A stretch of 64,000 bases of DNA from Gynuella sunshinyii YC6258. Its GTDB lineage: Bacteria > Pseudomonadota > Gammaproteobacteria > Pseudomonadales > Natronospirillaceae. The notes under the pieces are model-generated. The model was not told where the DNA came from, did no database searches, and saw nothing but the letters and a program-made list of their open reading frames with translations. Both the position numbers and the translations under genes were made by a program. Positions 16,333 through 27,204 of this stretch are shown in pieces; within the stretch, counting starts at the first letter, position 1, and each line of letters starts with the position of its first letter. The stretch spans positions 1,464,593 to 1,528,592 of the forward strand of contig NZ_CP007142.1 in the NCBI RefSeq assembly GCF_000940805.1, in the 5' to 3' direction.

Positions 16333-17393
16333 TCCGGGCTGTCTTCACTGACAAACAATGCATCGGTAAAGGATTTCGCTTCAAATGGCCTCAGATCCTC
16401 GGCACTTTCTCCAACTCCGATAAAACGGATCGGAATTTGAAGCTGCTGAGCCAGCGCGAAAATAATGCCACCTTTGGCCGTTCCATCCAGCTTGGTCAAA
16501 CACAGGCCGGATACGTTGACGGATTCGCCGAAGATCTTCGCCTGACTCAAGGCATTCTGACCAGTGGCTGCATCAAGCACCAGCATGGTCTCATGGGGAG
16601 CGTCGGGGTCCTGTTTTTTCATGACCCGGACAACCTTTTCGAGCTCACTCATAAGGTTGTCTTTGTTGTGCAGGCGTCCGGCGGTGTCTGCAATCAGAAC
16701 ATCAATATTCCGGGATTTGGCCGCGGCAACTGCATCAAAAATCACCGAGGCGCTGTCGGCGCCGGTGTGCTGGGCAATGACGGGGACATCATTGCGTTCC
16801 CCCCAGGCTTGCAGTTGTTCAACCGCAGCTGCCCGGAACGTATCGCCGGCGGCCAGCATGACTGATTTACCCTGCTCTTTGAAATAGCGTGCCATCTTGC
16901 CGATAGTGGTGGTTTTCCCAACGCCGTTTACACCGACCACCAGAATCACGTACGGGTGTTGTGTATCGGCGATAGTCAGTGGTTGTTCAACGGGAGTCAG
17001 GATAGCCTGTAGTTCAAGTTTCAGTGCCTGGTACAAGGCATCAGAATCTGACAGTTCCTTGCGTGATACTTTGGCGGTGAGAGTTTTGATAATATGCTGA
17101 GTTGCCTCGATACCGACATCTGCCATTAACAGCAATGTTTCGATTTCCTCGAACAGCTCATCATCAATGGCTTTTTTCCCGAGTAACAGGTTGGCCAGTC
17201 CGTCGGTCAAGCCAGTGCGGGTTCGACCCAGCCCCTGTTTCATGCGGGCAAACCAGCTCAGCCGGGGTTTTTCCTGAGTAGCAGGCTGCGGAGCAGGGGG
17301 TGCTGGAGTAACATCAGGAACTTGTTGTTCAGGTGCTTCAACGCTCTGCGATGATGCTTTTTTCGCTTTGTTTTTTTTTCCAAAACCGAACAT
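16329..17393 (-). CDS. ftsY: Signal recognition particle receptor FtsY
   Basis: 354-residue SRP receptor GTPase that docks ribosome-SRP complexes at the inner membrane. Residues 2-60 are a charged, Ala/Pro-rich A domain starting MFGFGKKNKAKK. The NG domain has G1 GVNGVGKTTTIGK, G3 DTAGRLHNK, G4 TKLDG and the DTFRAAAVEQL motif shared with Ffh. The frame extends 45 codons further upstream, but that extension would reach into the divergent neighbouring gene and has no family similarity, so I use the ATG at 17393. First gene of the ftsYEX unit. Confidence 0.96.
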   Translation of the reverse strand: MFGFGKKNKAKKASSQSVEAPEQQVPDVTPAPPAPQPATQEKPRLSWFARMKQGLGRTRTGLTDGLANLLLGKKAIDDELFEEIETLLLMADVGIEATQHIIKTLTAKVSRKELSDSDALYQALKLELQAILTPVEQPLTIADTQHPYVILVVGVNGVGKTTTIGKMARYFKEQGKSVMLAAGDTFRAAAVEQLQAWGERNDVPVIAQHTGADSASVIFDAVAAAKSRNIDVLIADTAGRLHNKDNLMSELEKVVRVMKKQDPDAPHETMLVLDAATGQNALSQAKIFGESVNVSGLCLTKLDGTAKGGIIFALAQQLQIPIRFIGVGESAEDLRPFEAKSFTDALFVSEDSPE

Positions 17394-17492
17394 ATATGAA
17401 AAAATCCAGAAATAGCGGTGGCAATACGGGATGGCGATTATGCCATAGCCGGATTGTAACAGATTGACGTAACAGATAAGGATAATAAACGC

Positions 17493-18398
17493 GTGTCCGT
17501 CAAACGAAAACAACTGGGATTCATACAATTGAGTCGCACGACTTTGTGGATCGTGATTATCGTCCTGATTCCGCTGGTTGTGGTGCTCAATAATATGGGC
17601 TCTAAAACCGAAAAACAGTCGTTACCGGAAACGATTGATAAATTTGATATCAGTTCCCTCAGTATTGGCAGGTTGGGGGCTGATCGCTGGATAAAATTGC
17701 CTGGCAGCGGTTTGATAGCCTTATCTGTGGCGCAAAAGCGTATGCCTGTCAGTCGGATTGACATTCCGGAACATCAGGATTTTTCGTTCAGTTTTCGCAA
17801 TGGTATGGCTGTTACCCGGGTTGTCATTCCGGCTACCCAGGCCCAGTTGGAAGTTACTCTGGACTTTCTGGATCAGTGGCTGTCTCCGGTTATGTCAGAT
17901 GATGTTCTGGTAATGAGTGGTGAAGTGGATGCCGGTATGCTGGAAAGTGTCCGGACAGAGTTACATAAAGCCAAAGGCAAAGCCGTGGATGTTGCCATTC
18001 CCGCACCGACAGCGTTGACAGTGATAGCCAGCCCATCCTTTGGCAGCCCTGAACAGTTGGCCATGATCGTGGCTGCAGACATTTTGTCCCACCGTATGGC
18101 GGGGTATGATCTGCAACTGCGTTGGGATCACCAGCGAACGACCAGTTATCTGATGCTGAATACCACAATACAGCCTGACTGGCTGACAGAGCCGAGTGAG
18201 CAGGAATATGCTGCGGCACTACAACCACTGAAACAGTTTGCCGATGTGTCTCTTCGTTCGCCCGCACAGATTCACAGCTATCTGACCGCAATGGCAATAT
18301 ATGATTTACCAGACACCTTCATGAGTCACCAGACAGAGCGTCTTGAGGCATTGACTCTCCAGCAGGTGCAGCAGGTTTTGCACAGTTTCAATAAATGA
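17493..18398 (+). CDS. Membrane-anchored, degenerate M16 peptidase-like protein
   Basis: 301-residue protein with one N-terminal TM (about 17-34) and a periplasmic domain. It lies between ftsY and rsmD, the place where related bacteria carry one or two M16 zinc peptidases. The tail HQTERLEALTLQQVQQVLHSF resembles the end of an M16 domain, and FGSPEQLAMIVAADILSHRM resembles the helix after the second strand. No HxxEH zinc motif is present, so it should not be catalytic. Start is GTG with AAGG about 11 nt upstream. Its end overlaps rsmD by 4 nt. The assignment rests mainly on position and weak resemblance. Confidence 0.5.
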   Translation: MSVKRKQLGFIQLSRTTLWIVIIVLIPLVVVLNNMGSKTEKQSLPETIDKFDISSLSIGRLGADRWIKLPGSGLIALSVAQKRMPVSRIDIPEHQDFSFSFRNGMAVTRVVIPATQAQLEVTLDFLDQWLSPVMSDDVLVMSGEVDAGMLESVRTELHKAKGKAVDVAIPAPTALTVIASPSFGSPEQLAMIVAADILSHRMAGYDLQLRWDHQRTTSYLMLNTTIQPDWLTEPSEQEYAAALQPLKQFADVSLRSPAQIHSYLTAMAIYDLPDTFMSHQTERLEALTLQQVQQVLHSFNK

Positions 18399-19003
18399 AG
18401 AATACGATGAAAAATAGAAAAAAACCGATTGATGGTGGGCGCAACGAGTTCAGAATCATTGCAGGAAGTTGGCGTGGCCGGAAATTTTCATTTCCAACAG
18501 TGCAGGGGCTCAGACCGAGTCACGACCGTATCCGGGAAACATTGTTCAACTGGCTGGCCATGGAGGTGATGGGGAGTCGTTGCCTGGACTTGTTTGCCGG
18601 TAGTGGTGCTTTGGGGCTGGAAGCTTTGTCCCGAGGAGCGCAGGCGACTGACTTTGTAGAATTGAATGCGGCGGCGAGCCGTAGTTTGCAACAGCATTTG
18701 TCCGTATTGAAATGTGAGCATGGTAAGGTCTTCCAGGGAGACGCATTAAGTGTTTTAAATCAGTTGCCAGAGAAAAACTATGATCTGGTGTTTCTGGATC
18801 CACCTTTTCACCAGGGGTGGTTGGACAAAGTGTTGAACCACCCGCGTTTCCAGTCTGTGCTGACAGCAGATGCGCAGGTGTATATAGAGCGGGAGATGGA
18901 TATTCCGTTGCCGGAAGGATGGTTGCCGGTAAAAGAAAAAAGTACTTCAACACTGGTGTACGGTCTTTATCGTAATAGCGGCGATTCCCAGCATTCTTTT
19001 TAA
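18395..19003 (+). CDS. rsmD: 16S rRNA (guanine-966-N2)-methyltransferase
   Basis: 202-residue RsmD, a Rossmann-fold SAM enzyme methylating G966 of 16S rRNA. Motifs: FRIIAGSWRGRKF at the start, LRPSHDRIRETLFNWL, the SAM loop CLDLFAGSGALGLEALSRG, and the catalytic LDPPF (NPPY-type motif). It overlaps the preceding membrane protein as ATGA; a second in-frame ATG follows four codons later. Confidence 0.95.
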   Translation: MKNTMKNRKKPIDGGRNEFRIIAGSWRGRKFSFPTVQGLRPSHDRIRETLFNWLAMEVMGSRCLDLFAGSGALGLEALSRGAQATDFVELNAAASRSLQQHLSVLKCEHGKVFQGDALSVLNQLPEKNYDLVFLDPPFHQGWLDKVLNHPRFQSVLTADAQVYIEREMDIPLPEGWLPVKEKSTSTLVYGLYRNSGDSQHSF

Positions 19004-19116
19004 TAATGAACAGGCATGTGCAGTTGTTTGTGAACACAAGAACGGTTCCATTGTGTTTGCTGCCGCATCGTGATTGATTCTGTTTTTTTTCGATAACCTT
19101 GAGAGAGGTCAATGGC

Positions 19117-21079
<1,963 letters not shown>

Positions 21080-21086
21080 GAGGTAG

Positions 21087-21341
<255 letters not shown>

Positions 21342-21347
21342 CTCCCT

Positions 21348-22139
21348 TCATACTATTAATCTACGCAGGTGTTTTTTGACTTCACTCAAATGACGCCTGC
21401 TGATTTTCAGCGGTTTTTCCAGTCCCTGCAGATAAATCTGTTGTAGCCCCTCACTGGTACGTTCGACTCGTTCAACATATCGGATGGCAATCAGCGCGTT
21501 GCGGTGGATTCTTAAAAACTGGTCTGCAAACTCTTTTTCAAGCTGCTTCAAAGGTTCATCCGCCAGCCATTCTCCCTGATCTGTCACGATTGCCACGTAC
21601 TTCTGTTCTGCCCGAAAACAACGGATTTCAGAAACCGGAATGAGTTCCAGCCCCCGATGGTTTGTAACGCTAAGATGTGAACGTTGGTTGAGCTCCTGTT
21701 GTTGTAGTTGCATGGCATTGAGCTGAGCACGATTCAGGCTGCTGGCTCTCAGAATGGCGTTTTCGAGATCCCCCTGGCGGACAGGTTTGACCAGATAATC
21801 CACTGCATTGACTCTGAAGGCTTCAAGGGCGTAATCGTCATAAGCAGTACAGAAGATAACGGCGGGACGATGATCCAGACGGCTCAAATGCTGGGCGACT
21901 TCCATGCCTGTCATGCCGGGCATTCTGATATCCAGTAGCAAAATATCCGGAGCGAGTCTGGAAAACAGGTCGATAGCCTGAATACCGTTTTCGGCTTCAC
22001 CGATGACTTTGCAGTGATGAATGTTACTAATAAACCGTTTCAGACGTTCCCTGGCCAGGTGTTCATCATCGACGATCAGTACTGTTATCGAATTTTCTGT
22101 AGAGATCGATTGCTTATTCGCGGCAGGCTCAGAATGCAT
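21348..22139 (-). CDS. algR: LytTR-family response regulator, AlgR-like
   Basis: 263-residue two-component regulator. The receiver domain (about 18-135) has the acidic pair in IVDDEHLARERL, phospho-acceptor Asp in LLLDIRMPGMTG, Thr in FCTAYDDYA and Lys in YLVKPV. A LytTR DNA-binding domain (about 160-260) has IRCFRAEQKYVAIVT and FLRIHRNALI. The pair with the adjacent histidine kinase and argH matches the Pseudomonas algZ-algR locus, where AlgR controls twitching and alginate; targets here are unknown. The start overlaps the kinase gene by 55 nt, so they are coupled. Confidence 0.85.
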   Translation of the reverse strand: MHSEPAANKQSISTENSITVLIVDDEHLARERLKRFISNIHHCKVIGEAENGIQAIDLFSRLAPDILLLDIRMPGMTGMEVAQHLSRLDHRPAVIFCTAYDDYALEAFRVNAVDYLVKPVRQGDLENAILRASSLNRAQLNAMQLQQQELNQRSHLSVTNHRGLELIPVSEIRCFRAEQKYVAIVTDQGEWLADEPLKQLEKEFADQFLRIHRNALIAIRYVERVERTSEGLQQIYLQGLEKPLKISRRHLSEVKKHLRRLIV

Positions 22140-23137
22140 ATGTATTCTTTCTCTGTTTTTGTTGCTGATATTTTAGCCGTATCTCCATATATAGACTGTA
22201 TTCGGTGTTCAATATTTTGCAGTGCCAGACGATTACCTTGACTGGATTGTGATTGAGTTAAGGTTTTTTCGGGTAGTGGATTCACAATAGTGATTTTCAG
22301 TGTTTTATCGGATTCGTAAAGTCGGATGTTTATCGTGCCGCCTTCAATACATTGCTGAATTCCGTGCTGGATGGCATTTTCCAACAGAGGTTGCAGAGTT
22401 AGTTGCGGGATCCTCCATTTTTCCGGTCGTGCCTGGATGTCCCATTGGACGTTCAGGCGCGAGCCGAGCCGAAGCTGTTCGATGAATAAAAACTGTTTCG
22501 CGAGGCCGACCTCTTGAGCCAGGCTGATCTGCTCATCGGTCTCTTTCAGACTTGCCCGGAATAAATCTGACAGATTTTCCACAGCGGTTTCTGCGGTGGC
22601 CGGGTCTGTTGGTATGAGGCTGGCAATGCTGTTCATGCTGTTGAACAGAAAATGAGGTCTTATTCTCGAGTGCAGAGCCTGAATACGGGCACGTAATTCT
22701 GCTTGAGAGCGATTGATCACCAGTTGTTGCAGATAAAAATATCGCAGTATCAAGGCGGCGATAAGCCCGGTCATCATGGTGTGCAGCCCAACCGTACCGG
22801 TTTTAAAGCTTGAATAAACAAGCACTTGTCCGGCACAACTGACGATAAACCCAACGCTGACAAAAGTGCACCAGATCACCAGGATGCTTATCCTCGTGGA
22901 CAACTTCATCAATCGTTGACGTAGCCCGCAGATAATGGCAGCGCTGGCGATACAGACCCATTGAACATGCAGCGTCATCAGAGACAGACGCTGCCAGTCA
23001 AACGGACGAACTCCGGCATCCACCAGTGCAAGCAGAATAACCGCAGTCTGTGCTGCGGCAATCAGAAAAAAAATCGATCTGTCCCGGCAAAAGTTAGGTA
23101 GCAAAAAAGCAGTGGTCTGCGGGTTGGGGTTTTGCAT
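22085..23137 (-). CDS. algZ: Sensor histidine kinase, AlgZ/FimS-like (LytS family)
   Basis: 350-residue membrane kinase. Four hydrophobic segments occupy about residues 20-140, followed by a coiled-coil linker and the His_kinase domain with HSRIRPHFLFNSMNSIASLI (His in the PHFLFN box). The ATPase domain has LTLQPLLENAIQHGI as the N-box. It lacks a periplasmic sensor domain, as in AlgZ. Encoded directly upstream of the AlgR-like regulator with a 55-nt overlap and divergent from the chemoreceptor gene. Confidence 0.85.
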   Translation of the reverse strand: MQNPNPQTTAFLLPNFCRDRSIFFLIAAAQTAVILLALVDAGVRPFDWQRLSLMTLHVQWVCIASAAIICGLRQRLMKLSTRISILVIWCTFVSVGFIVSCAGQVLVYSSFKTGTVGLHTMMTGLIAALILRYFYLQQLVINRSQAELRARIQALHSRIRPHFLFNSMNSIASLIPTDPATAETAVENLSDLFRASLKETDEQISLAQEVGLAKQFLFIEQLRLGSRLNVQWDIQARPEKWRIPQLTLQPLLENAIQHGIQQCIEGGTINIRLYESDKTLKITIVNPLPEKTLTQSQSSQGNRLALQNIEHRIQSIYGDTAKISATKTEKEYICILSLPRISNRSLQKIR

Positions 23138-23234
23138 TTTTTGTCTATGCTTAGGTTGAGGAGAGTATCAATTTAGCAGACTCCGTCAGCGTCGAAAAAT
23201 AATCCTGCTGACAAAGTAAGAGGAACGGTTTCTT

Positions 23235-24404
23235 ATGGCCTGGTTTGGTCTGGCAAGACATCAGGAAGCTGCTCGCCTGCGACAGGAGCAAGAAGTATTG
23301 CAGCAGCAGATCCGGCAGTTACAAAGTGAAAACGAATTGCTCAAGTCCATCCGCAAAGTGGCGGATATGCGCGGTGACTACATCGTGTCGCAGTCACAGC
23401 AGAACCGGACGTTATTGGAGTTGATTTTTCGGGCGATTAACCGATCCACAACGTTTCGGGAAATGGTGGCGGGTAAATCAGATGCGCTGGAGCAGGACCG
23501 AGTTCGTTTGAGTGAAAGTGAAGCAACCTCCAATCAGATTGGAGCGATCCTGCGGCAGATTTCAGCCGATCTTAAAGATATCGATCAGTTAGCGAGTTCC
23601 AACTCCGATACCATGAAACAACTTAAATCGGCCTCCCATGATATCGATAAGTTTGTCGACATGATTCAGTCCATTTCCGACCAGACCAATCTGTTGGCAC
23701 TGAATGCTGCAATTGAAGCAGCACGTGCGGGGGAACAGGGGAGAGGGTTTGCCGTAGTGGCAGATGAAGTTCGTAATCTGGCGCGCAAAACCAGCGAAGC
23801 GACGCATCAGATTGCCACTCTGATCAGCCAGATCATTGATCTGACGGACCAGGCTGATGATGGTGTGGACGGGATCAAGCTGGAGAGCAACAAACTGTCA
23901 GAAACCACCGAAAGCGTATTCCAGACTGTTGGTGAAATTACTGATATCTCCCGGGATATGCTTGAATTGATCAATCGCACCAATCATGAGAGTTTTATTC
24001 AGTCAGTGATCCTGGATCATTTTGTCTGGAAAAATAAGGTCTATACGTCATTCATGGAAGCCAGCAATCTGGTCACAGAAGAGCAATTACATGCCCACAA
24101 TCATCAGGAGTGCCGGTTGGGAAAATGGTACTACGACCCGGAGAAGTCTCGAAAGTATTCGCACTTGGAGGCCTATCGGGAGCTGGAGACCCCACACATT
24201 CGGTTTCATGAAGTTGCATCTGACACAATAAGGCTCTGTCAGAAGGGAGACATCCATCAGGCGCTGAAAAAGCTTGCGGACATGGAAGAAACGAGTGAAC
24301 AGGTATTCCACTTACTCATTGAACTGCTTCATCAGATGGAGCAGGCTCTGAGCCAGAATGCATCTTCGTCAGCGGATCAGAGTATAGACGACATCTTGTT
24401 TTGA
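23235..24404 (+). CDS. Soluble chemoreceptor with C-terminal CZB zinc-binding domain
   Basis: 389-residue cytoplasmic methyl-accepting protein. No transmembrane helix. Residues 8-40 form a coiled coil. The conserved signalling tip is [34 protein letters not shown] (about 155-188, quoted in two blocks: [18 protein letters not shown] and [15 protein letters not shown]). Residues about 255-370 form a CZB domain with the 3His/1Cys pattern: [20 protein letters not shown] and [11 protein letters not shown] domains bind zinc and can respond to zinc or hypochlorite. RBS AGAGGAA precedes the ATG. Divergent from algZ and just upstream of argH. Confidence 0.9.
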   Translation: MAWFGLARHQEAARLRQEQEVLQQQIRQLQSENELLKSIRKVADMRGDYIVSQSQQNRTLLELIFRAINRSTTFREMVAGKSDALEQDRVRLSESEATSNQIGAILRQISADLKDIDQLASSNSDTMKQLKSASHDIDKFVDMIQSISDQTNLLALNAAIEAARAGEQGRGFAVVADEVRNLARKTSEATHQIATLISQIIDLTDQADDGVDGIKLESNKLSETTESVFQTVGEITDISRDMLELINRTNHESFIQSVILDHFVWKNKVYTSFMEASNLVTEEQLHAHNHQECRLGKWYYDPEKSRKYSHLEAYRELETPHIRFHEVASDTIRLCQKGDIHQALKKLADMEETSEQVFHLLIELLHQMEQALSQNASSSADQSIDDILF

Positions 24405-24410
24405 TCTCTC

Positions 24411-24416
24411 TATAAT
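24411..24416 (+). promoter_or_regulatory. Consensus -10 element upstream of argH
   Basis: A perfect TATAAT, 42 nt before the argH ATG and just after the chemoreceptor stop. No convincing -35 is present at 16-18 nt, so an activator or upstream element may be needed. Confidence 0.4.
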
Positions 24417-24458
24417 TGCGCACTTTGTTGTGAATGTACCTGCAATCGAGAGTGAAAT

Positions 24459-25844
24459 ATGTCAGATCAGACCAATTCCGCATGGGGCGGACGTTTTGCC
24501 GAAGCAACTCATCAATTTGTCGCAGAGTTCACTGCCTCTGTCGGGTTTGATCGTCGGATGTATCGACAGGATATCCAGGGCTCCATTGCTCACGCCACCA
24601 TGCTGGCAGCCGTCGGAGTGTTGAGTGAGACAGAGAAGCAGCAGATAGTCAGCGGGCTTCAGGAAATTCTTGTCGAGATAGAAGAGGGACGTTTTAACTG
24701 GCGGGTTGAGCTGGAAGATGTCCATATGAATATTGAGTCGGCTCTGACCGAGAAAATCGGGCTGGTGGGTAAAAAACTGCATACCGGACGTTCCCGTAAT
24801 GATCAGGTTGCCACGGATATCCGGTTGTACTTGCGAGACCAGACTGATGTCATTGCGGCTGAACTTAAGCGTCTACAAAGTGGCTTGATTGAGTTGGCGG
24901 CGTCCAATACTGACACCATAATGCCTGGGTTCACGCATCTGCAGACGGCACAGCCTGTCACCTTTGGGCATCATCTACTGGCCTGGAACGAAATGCTGCA
25001 ACGGGACTCCGAGCGTCTGCAGGATTGCCGGAAGCGGGTCAATATTATGCCGCTGGGGGCAGCTGCTCTGGCGGGGACCACCTATCCCATAGACCGGGCC
25101 ATAACAGCAGAGTTGCTTGGTTTTGATGGGCCATCGGAAAATTCTCTCGATTCTGTATCAGATCGCGATTTCGCAATTGAATTTGCCAGTGTGGCCTCAC
25201 TGATCATGATGCATTTGAGTCGTATGAGTGAGGAGTTGGTGTTGTGGACATCGGCACAGTTTGATTTTGTTTCGTTGCCGGATCGTTTTTGCACTGGTTC
25301 TTCAATTATGCCGCAAAAGAAAAATCCCGATGTGCCCGAGCTGGTGCGCGGCAAGAGTGGACGAATATTCGGTCATTTAGTGGGCTTGCTTACGTTAATG
25401 AAATCCCAGCCGCTGGCTTACAACAAAGATAACCAGGAAGATAAAGAACCTCTGTTTGATACCATAGATCACCTGTGGGGAAGTCTTCATGCGTTTGCAG
25501 AAATGGTTCCCCATATCAGTCCTAAAAAGGAAAAAATGCGTGAGGCGGCTTTGCGTGGTTTTTCGACGGCTACAGATCTGGCTGACTATCTGGTGAAAAA
25601 AGGCATGCCTTTCCGGGATGCTCACGAAGTCGTTGGTAAATCCGTTGCATATGGTATTGAAACCGGGAAAGACCTGGGACAAATGTCACTGACTGAGCTG
25701 CAACGTTTTTCCGATTTGATTATAGAGGATGTCTTCGATGTCCTGACATTGGAAGGTTCTGTTGGTGCCCGGGATCATTTGGGGGGTACGGCTCCGACTC
25801 AGGTTGCAGCGGCGGCAGAGCGGGCCAGAAAACGGCTCGAATAA
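24459..25844 (+). CDS. argH: Argininosuccinate lyase
   Basis: 461-residue ArgH, which cleaves argininosuccinate into arginine and fumarate in the last step of arginine synthesis. Motifs: [19 protein letters not shown] at the start, [26 protein letters not shown]-type segment ([19 protein letters not shown]) and the superfamily signature [16 protein letters not shown]. Length is standard. Followed by an intrinsic terminator. The first arginine enzyme, argA, is encoded 20 kb away in the same window. Confidence 0.97.
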   Translation: MSDQTNSAWGGRFAEATHQFVAEFTASVGFDRRMYRQDIQGSIAHATMLAAVGVLSETEKQQIVSGLQEILVEIEEGRFNWRVELEDVHMNIESALTEKIGLVGKKLHTGRSRNDQVATDIRLYLRDQTDVIAAELKRLQSGLIELAASNTDTIMPGFTHLQTAQPVTFGHHLLAWNEMLQRDSERLQDCRKRVNIMPLGAAALAGTTYPIDRAITAELLGFDGPSENSLDSVSDRDFAIEFASVASLIMMHLSRMSEELVLWTSAQFDFVSLPDRFCTGSSIMPQKKNPDVPELVRGKSGRIFGHLVGLLTLMKSQPLAYNKDNQEDKEPLFDTIDHLWGSLHAFAEMVPHISPKKEKMREAALRGFSTATDLADYLVKKGMPFRDAHEVVGKSVAYGIETGKDLGQMSLTELQRFSDLIIEDVFDVLTLEGSVGARDHLGGTAPTQVAAAAERARKRLE

Positions 25845-25855
25845 CGGTACATCAT

Positions 25856-25880
25856 AAAAAAGGGTCAATGGCCCTTTTTT
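25856..25880 (+). terminator. Intrinsic terminator of argH
   Basis: A-rich/GGG left arm (25856-25864) pairs with CCCTTTTTT (25872-25880) around a 7-nt loop, ending in six T, 12 nt past the argH stop. Confidence 0.8.
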
Positions 25881-26027
25881 ATGGGACCACCTAAAAACAG
25901 TAATAATCCTTATTCTCACTGGAAAGTGCTGCTTGAGCAAAAGCAATTGGAGTAAATGAAGGCTTTGGTTGGGCACCGTTTTTTGGAGCAGGCTGACAAA
26001 ATCCAGCGCGGGAACACACTTTTTCAG

Positions 26028-26048
26028 ATGGCCCTGATTGAGGGCCAT
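26028..26048. repeat. Short perfect inverted repeat downstream of the PEP-CTERM-like gene
   Basis: Arms ATGGCCCT (26028-26035) and AGGGCCAT (26041-26048) with a 5-nt loop. It lies 79 nt beyond the stop of the leftward gene at 26127 and may stabilise its mRNA 3' end. No T-run follows, so termination would be weak. The rest of 25881-26126 shows no supported gene. Confidence 0.45.
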
Positions 26049-26126
26049 CAAAACAGATGTGTCAGAAGGGATCCATGCATGGTTGGTAAAATTAAAACCA
26101 TGGCGTGGTTGTACTATCTGGAGCTG

Positions 26127-26426
26127 TTAATTCTTATTGCGTTTTCTCTCTCTGGCCACTAACACAACGCCACCCAGCAGTGCCAGCGCCAGTCCGGCTC
26201 CATTGGCGTTTATTTCCGGGACAGATGTTGCTGGAGGTGGTTGGTCAGAGTCATCGTCGCAGCTGTCGTGCCCCCATTGACCCCATCCATTATCACATTC
26301 CCAGTTCCAGTCACCCCAGTCCCAGCCGCCGGGGCCCCAGCCTCCTCCCCACCAGCCAGTACTAAAGGCAGATGGTGCAACTGTCAGCAGAACCAGTGAA
26401 AACAAAGGTGCAATGATTTTTTTCAT
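26127..26426 (-). CDS. Small secreted Gly/Trp/Asp-rich protein with PEP-CTERM-like sorting tail
   Basis: 99 residues in three parts. Residues 1-22 are a Sec signal peptide (MKKIIAPLFSLVLLTVAPSAFS). Residues 23-62 are low complexity, dominated by G, W and D with two Cys. Residues 68-99 contain SVPEINANG, a hydrophobic stretch GLALALLGGVVLVA and the basic tail RERKRNKN. That VPE-TM-basic layout is the tripartite signal of PEP-CTERM/exosortase-type substrates. No exosortase or EPS gene is in the window. RBS AAGGA lies before the ATG, and an AT-rich upstream region suggests its own promoter. Function unknown; surface or matrix localisation is inferred. Confidence 0.7.
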   Translation of the reverse strand: MKKIIAPLFSLVLLTVAPSAFSTGWWGGGWGPGGWDWGDWNWECDNGWGQWGHDSCDDDSDQPPPATSVPEINANGAGLALALLGGVVLVARERKRNKN

Positions 26427-26664
26427 AGCTGATATTCCTTAGCTTGTTTTTATGGTAACGGTTTCTTTGACCATCCTTAAAATCTGATCAAGACTGCTGA
26501 TATTTATGTGTATTAAAATATCGAATATACATAGGCAAAATTGATACCAAAACAGAAAAATGCTTATAAAATAAGGGGGTATATGTGTTTTGGGTGAATA
26601 TATAATTTTATTTTTGTAAATTAATTCGACACCAAATGGTTGTCTTGGTTAATAAAATTTGGAG

Positions 26665-26904
26665 CTAAATAAATCTTTGTACATAGCTGCAAGACGCAGA
26701 GATGACGAAATCTTCGTGTTTGGCCCATGACAAGCCTTCCCGTACCAGTTTTTCAGCAATCCCCTGACCTCGAAGGGATTCCGGCACAAACGTATGAATA
26801 AAGTTAATGTGATTGTCACTCAGTGTGTAGCTGAGAAAGGCATGTTGGTCAGTGTCTGGTTGGTAGGTAAAGCGTTTTTTTTCCGTGTCGTGTTTTATTG
26901 GCAT
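26665..26904 (-). CDS. Small GNAT-family N-acetyltransferase (YjdJ type)
   Basis: 79-residue single-domain acetyltransferase of the COG2388/YjdJ type. Its core contains the strand HINFIHTFVPESLRGQGIAEKL, where RGQGIA is the acetyl-CoA-binding P-loop, and ends with SCSYVQRFI. Relatives usually continue for about ten more residues (a PEY/PEF-containing tail); here a TAG follows directly, so the C terminus is slightly short. Flanked by AT-rich spacers of 238 and 300 nt. Substrate unknown. Confidence 0.8.
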   Translation of the reverse strand: MPIKHDTEKKRFTYQPDTDQHAFLSYTLSDNHINFIHTFVPESLRGQGIAEKLVREGLSWAKHEDFVISASCSYVQRFI

Positions 26905-27204
26905 GATGATCTATCGTGTCATTGACCTATATAATTTAAAGTTACTGTGCAACCATTTTGTCAGGTTCAGACTAAACTTTATTAATTGCCCTGATGATTG
27001 GTTGTACCGTCAGTTGTCCATTCAAGCTCGGCCTTAATATTTGAATTTATCATCATAACTGAGTTGGTGAGCTTTTAATATTTTCGAAGATAACATATTG
27101 TTACATTTACGGTTGATTACAAGCACTGTGAGTAATATTGTGAACTGCAGGGTGACAAAGAGCACCTTTTAAAAAAAATATTTTCGGGAGATAAGTATTC
27201 AACG
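26905..27204. other. AT-rich intergenic spacer without a supported gene
   Basis: 300 nt between the small GNAT gene and the GGDEF/EAL gene. It is markedly AT-rich and presumably holds both promoters, but I find no convincing -35/-10 pair, RNA structure or coding frame. GGGAG at 27184-27188 is a plausible ribosome-binding region for the GGDEF/EAL gene. Confidence 0.5.
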
